Source: Tardiphaga sp. (lineage in GTDB: Bacteria; Pseudomonadota; Alphaproteobacteria; Rhizobiales; Xanthobacteraceae). Taken from it: a stretch of 6,998 bases of DNA. Of the stretch, positions 5,730 to 6,998 are shown one piece after another. The notes beneath the pieces are model-generated. The model saw only the letters and a list, made by a program, of their open reading frames with translations, was not told the DNA's origin and ran no database searches. The stretch is taken from contig JAQGJF010000584.1 in NCBI GenBank assembly GCA_028290765.1, positions 1 through 6,998 of the forward strand. Direction: 5' to 3'. The position numbers and the translations under genes were made by a program. Position 1 is the first letter of the stretch, and each line of letters starts with the position of its first letter.

Positions 5730-6236
5730 CTACTGTTCCAGCACCATCTTGCCGTTGGCGTATTCGAAGCGCTTCAGCTTCGACAGGAACGACAGGCCGA
5801 GCAGGTTTTCCGACAGTGCCTCGTCGGGCAGCACCATGGCATCGACATCGCGCACGATGAGTCCGCCGATATCGACCATCGCCAGCCGGGTGCGCGCCGC
5901 CTTGATGGTGCCGTTGGCGGTGGAGACCGTCATCTTGTAGTCACTGGGTGTCGGACGCAGGCCGAACCGCGCCGCCGACTTCTCGTTCAGCGCGATCACG
6001 GAAGCGCCGGTATCGACCATGAAGTCGATGCGCTGGCCATCGATCCGGCCGTCGGTCTGGAAATGACCGCGGGCGTCGCGGGGAATGCTGATGCTGCGGA
6101 CGCCGGCCTGTTCCGCCGACGATTTTGCCGAGGTCATGGCCGATGCGGGCGTGGCGGGCATCATCTTGTCTGCCATCTGCGCCATCAACGTACCGGCGCC
6201 GACCAGAAACGCGGCCAGGATCATCAAACTACGCAT
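5730..6236 (-). CDS. Membrane-anchored retropepsin-like (clan AA) aspartic protease
   Basis: A 168-residue protein of the bacterial single-domain retropepsin-like family (TIGR02281 type). An N-terminal hydrophobic stretch, MILAAFLVGAGTLMA (5-19), would insert it in the inner membrane or export it. A flexible Ala/Ser/Met-rich linker (about 20-45) follows, and then the protease domain in the periplasm. The active-site motif is DFMVDTGASVIAL (71-83) with catalytic Asp75 and the D-T-G-A-S signature. The second conserved element NLLGLSFLSKL (144-154) corresponds to the hydrophobic-hydrophobic-G motif near the C-terminus. One catalytic Asp per chain means it must dimerise to be active. The ATG at 6236 is backed by a good AGGTGAG 8 bases upstream; the ATG at 6243 is out of frame. 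The natural substrate is not known for most members. Confidence 0.92.
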   Translation of the reverse strand: MRSLMILAAFLVGAGTLMAQMADKMMPATPASAMTSAKSSAEQAGVRSISIPRDARGHFQTDGRIDGQRIDFMVDTGASVIALNEKSAARFGLRPTPSDYKMTVSTANGTIKAARTRLAMVDIGGLIVRDVDAMVLPDEALSENLLGLSFLSKLKRFEYANGKMVLEQ

Positions 6237-6244
6237 GACGCATA

Positions 6245-6251
6245 CTCACCT
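6245..6251 (-). promoter_or_regulatory. Ribosome-binding site of the aspartic protease gene
   Basis: AGGTGAG on the minus strand, 8 bases from the ATG at 6236. It is the clearest Shine-Dalgarno in the window, and it selects this ATG over the out-of-frame ATG at 6243. Confidence 0.75.
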
Positions 6252-6370
6252 AAAGCTCGCGCTCGTTGCGCGATATCACCACACCTGCCCGCAAACCGCG
6301 CCTAACGACGGACGCGATGCCTGCAATTTTGGCGAAAAGGATGAGCGAAGCGTTAACGAGGGGGGCGTCT

Positions 6371-6397
6371 TCTCCCTCCCCCTTGCGGGGAGGGAGA
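6371..6397. repeat. GC-rich palindrome TCTCCCTCCCC-CTTGC-GGGGAGGGAGA
   Basis: A perfect 11-bp inverted repeat with a 5-base loop, downstream of hrpB and upstream of the protease gene. This CTCCCTCCCC/GGGGAGGGAG element recurs between genes in many Bradyrhizobium-type genomes (recalled, not searched). No T-run follows on either strand, so a Rho-independent terminator role is unproven, although the hairpin is very stable. The 192-base gap holding it (6237-6428) shows no gene. Confidence 0.7.
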
Positions 6398-6428
6398 TAG
6401 AGACGCGGTGCTTGTAGAGCGGTCCCCC

Positions 6429-6998
6429 TCACGTCCCTCTCGGCTTCACCCGCCTGGTCGGCATCGCGCTCGCCGGATCCTCGGGCCAGGGATGCCGGGG
6501 ATAGCGTCCGCGCAGGTCGGAACGTACCGCCGCATAGCTGCCACGCCAAAAGCCCGGCAGATCGCGTGTCACCTGCACCGGGCGGTGCGCGGGAGACAGC
6601 AGTTCCAGCACCAGCGGCACCGCGCCTTTGGCTAGCGAGGGATGGATGTTGAGGCCGAACAATTCCTGCAGACGCACGGCGATGGTCGGCCCCTGCTCGG
6701 CTTCGTAGTCGATCGGAAGCTGGGTGCCGGTCGGCGCCTCGAAATGGGTCGGCGCCTCGCGATCGAGCCGCGCGCGCTGGTCCCACGGCAACAGCGCCAT
6801 CAGCGCATCCGACAAGTCACCGGCCGAAACATCCTTCAGTGAAGTCTTGTCGTACAGCGCCGGCACCAACCAGTTTTCACGCGCCGCCGCCAGCGCGTCG
6901 TCGGACAGAACGGGACACGTATCCCTCTCGGAGGCCCGCAGGAACATTACCCGGTCGCGCCATTGCTTCAGGGGTTTCGACCACGGCAGTTTGTCCAG
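6429..6998 (-). CDS. hrpB: ATP-dependent helicase HrpB (C-terminal part, cut by window edge)
   Basis: HrpB is a DEAH/RHA-type helicase of unclear cellular role, widespread in proteobacteria. Only the last 189 residues are present; the helicase core lies beyond the right edge. The reading frame stays open from the edge (LDKLPWSKPLKQWRDRV) down to the TGA at 6429-6431. The C-terminal HrpB domain is recognised by LPIDYEAEQGPTIAVRLQELFG, quoted here only by its key parts IDYE and VRLQELFGL, then HPSLAKGAVPLVLELLSP, HRPVQVTRDLPGFW and the ending RGRYPRHPWPEDP, which is characteristic of the family. The last residues are basic (RRVKPRG). Nothing suggests a pseudogene in the part seen. Confidence 0.95.
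   Translation of the reverse strand: MDKLPWSKPLKQWRDRVMFLRASERDTCPVLSDDALAAARENWLVPALYDKTSLKDVSAGDLSDALMALLPWDQRARLDREAPTHFEAPTGTQLPIDYEAEQGPTIAVRLQELFGLNIHPSLAKGAVPLVLELLSPAHRPVQVTRDLPGFWRGSYAAVRSDLRGRYPRHPWPEDPASAMPTRRVKPRGT

Noticed and set aside
4313..5860. A 515-codon open frame on the plus strand
   Set aside because: It lies antisense to the phosphomutase gene, which has all its active-site motifs. The translation is His/Arg/Gly/Val-rich with no recognisable domain, as expected for the opposite strand of a high-GC gene.
6371..6397. A Rho-independent terminator for hrpB
   Set aside because: The stem is strong but no T-run follows it on the minus strand, and the element looks like a dispersed intergenic repeat; kept as a repeat only.
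1..6998. A search for CRISPR arrays, phage or transposase genes, tRNAs and toxin-antitoxin or defence genes
   Set aside because: Nothing supporting any of these was found; the region reads as core chromosome.

Overview
The window looks like an ordinary chromosomal segment of a high-GC alphaproteobacterium, most likely the Bradyrhizobium/Rhodopseudomonas group (Nitrobacteraceae, order Hyphomicrobiales). Evidence for this is the style of the DnaX, HIT, NudC and Lrp proteins, the small SRP RNA next to dnaX, and GC-rich intergenic palindromes of the kind scattered through those genomes. The placement rests on recognition by eye, not on a database search.

Layout. Positions 1-558 (minus) hold the N-terminal part of dnaX, cut by the window edge. 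Just upstream on the same strand is the small SRP RNA gene ffs (about 744-647), with a readable sigma-70-type promoter at 750-778. A spacer with one palindromic repeat follows (882-900). Three plus-strand genes come next: a HIT-domain nucleotide hydrolase (959-1381), nudC NADH pyrophosphatase (1386-2327, 4 bases after the HIT stop, so probably one operon) and a PfkB-family sugar kinase (2415-3374). An Lrp/AsnC regulator (3445-3954, plus) has its own short leader containing an Lrp-box-like 15-mer and a perfect small palindrome. A 73-base REP-like inverted pair (3979-4051) separates it from a convergent minus-strand phosphomannomutase/phosphoglucomutase (4103-5602). Further minus-strand genes are a membrane-anchored retropepsin-like aspartic protease (5730-6236) and the C-terminal end of the hrpB helicase (6429-6998, cut by the window edge). 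A GC-rich 11-bp-stem palindrome (6371-6397) lies between the last two.

How the genes relate. dnaX and ffs are housekeeping genes for replication and protein targeting, and their adjacency is also known from Bacillus. HIT and NudC both act on nucleotide (AMP-linked) phosphate bonds. The phosphomutase supplies activated sugars for surface polysaccharides. The other genes are neighbours without an obvious shared pathway.

I see no phage, transposase, CRISPR, toxin-antitoxin or defence genes, and nothing that amounts to a new system. The most useful second-look items are a possible co-transcriptional 5' hairpin in the SRP RNA, the leader of the Lrp gene, covariation inside the REP pair, and loss of the zinc-site cysteines plus a repeat-bearing N-terminal extension in DnaX.
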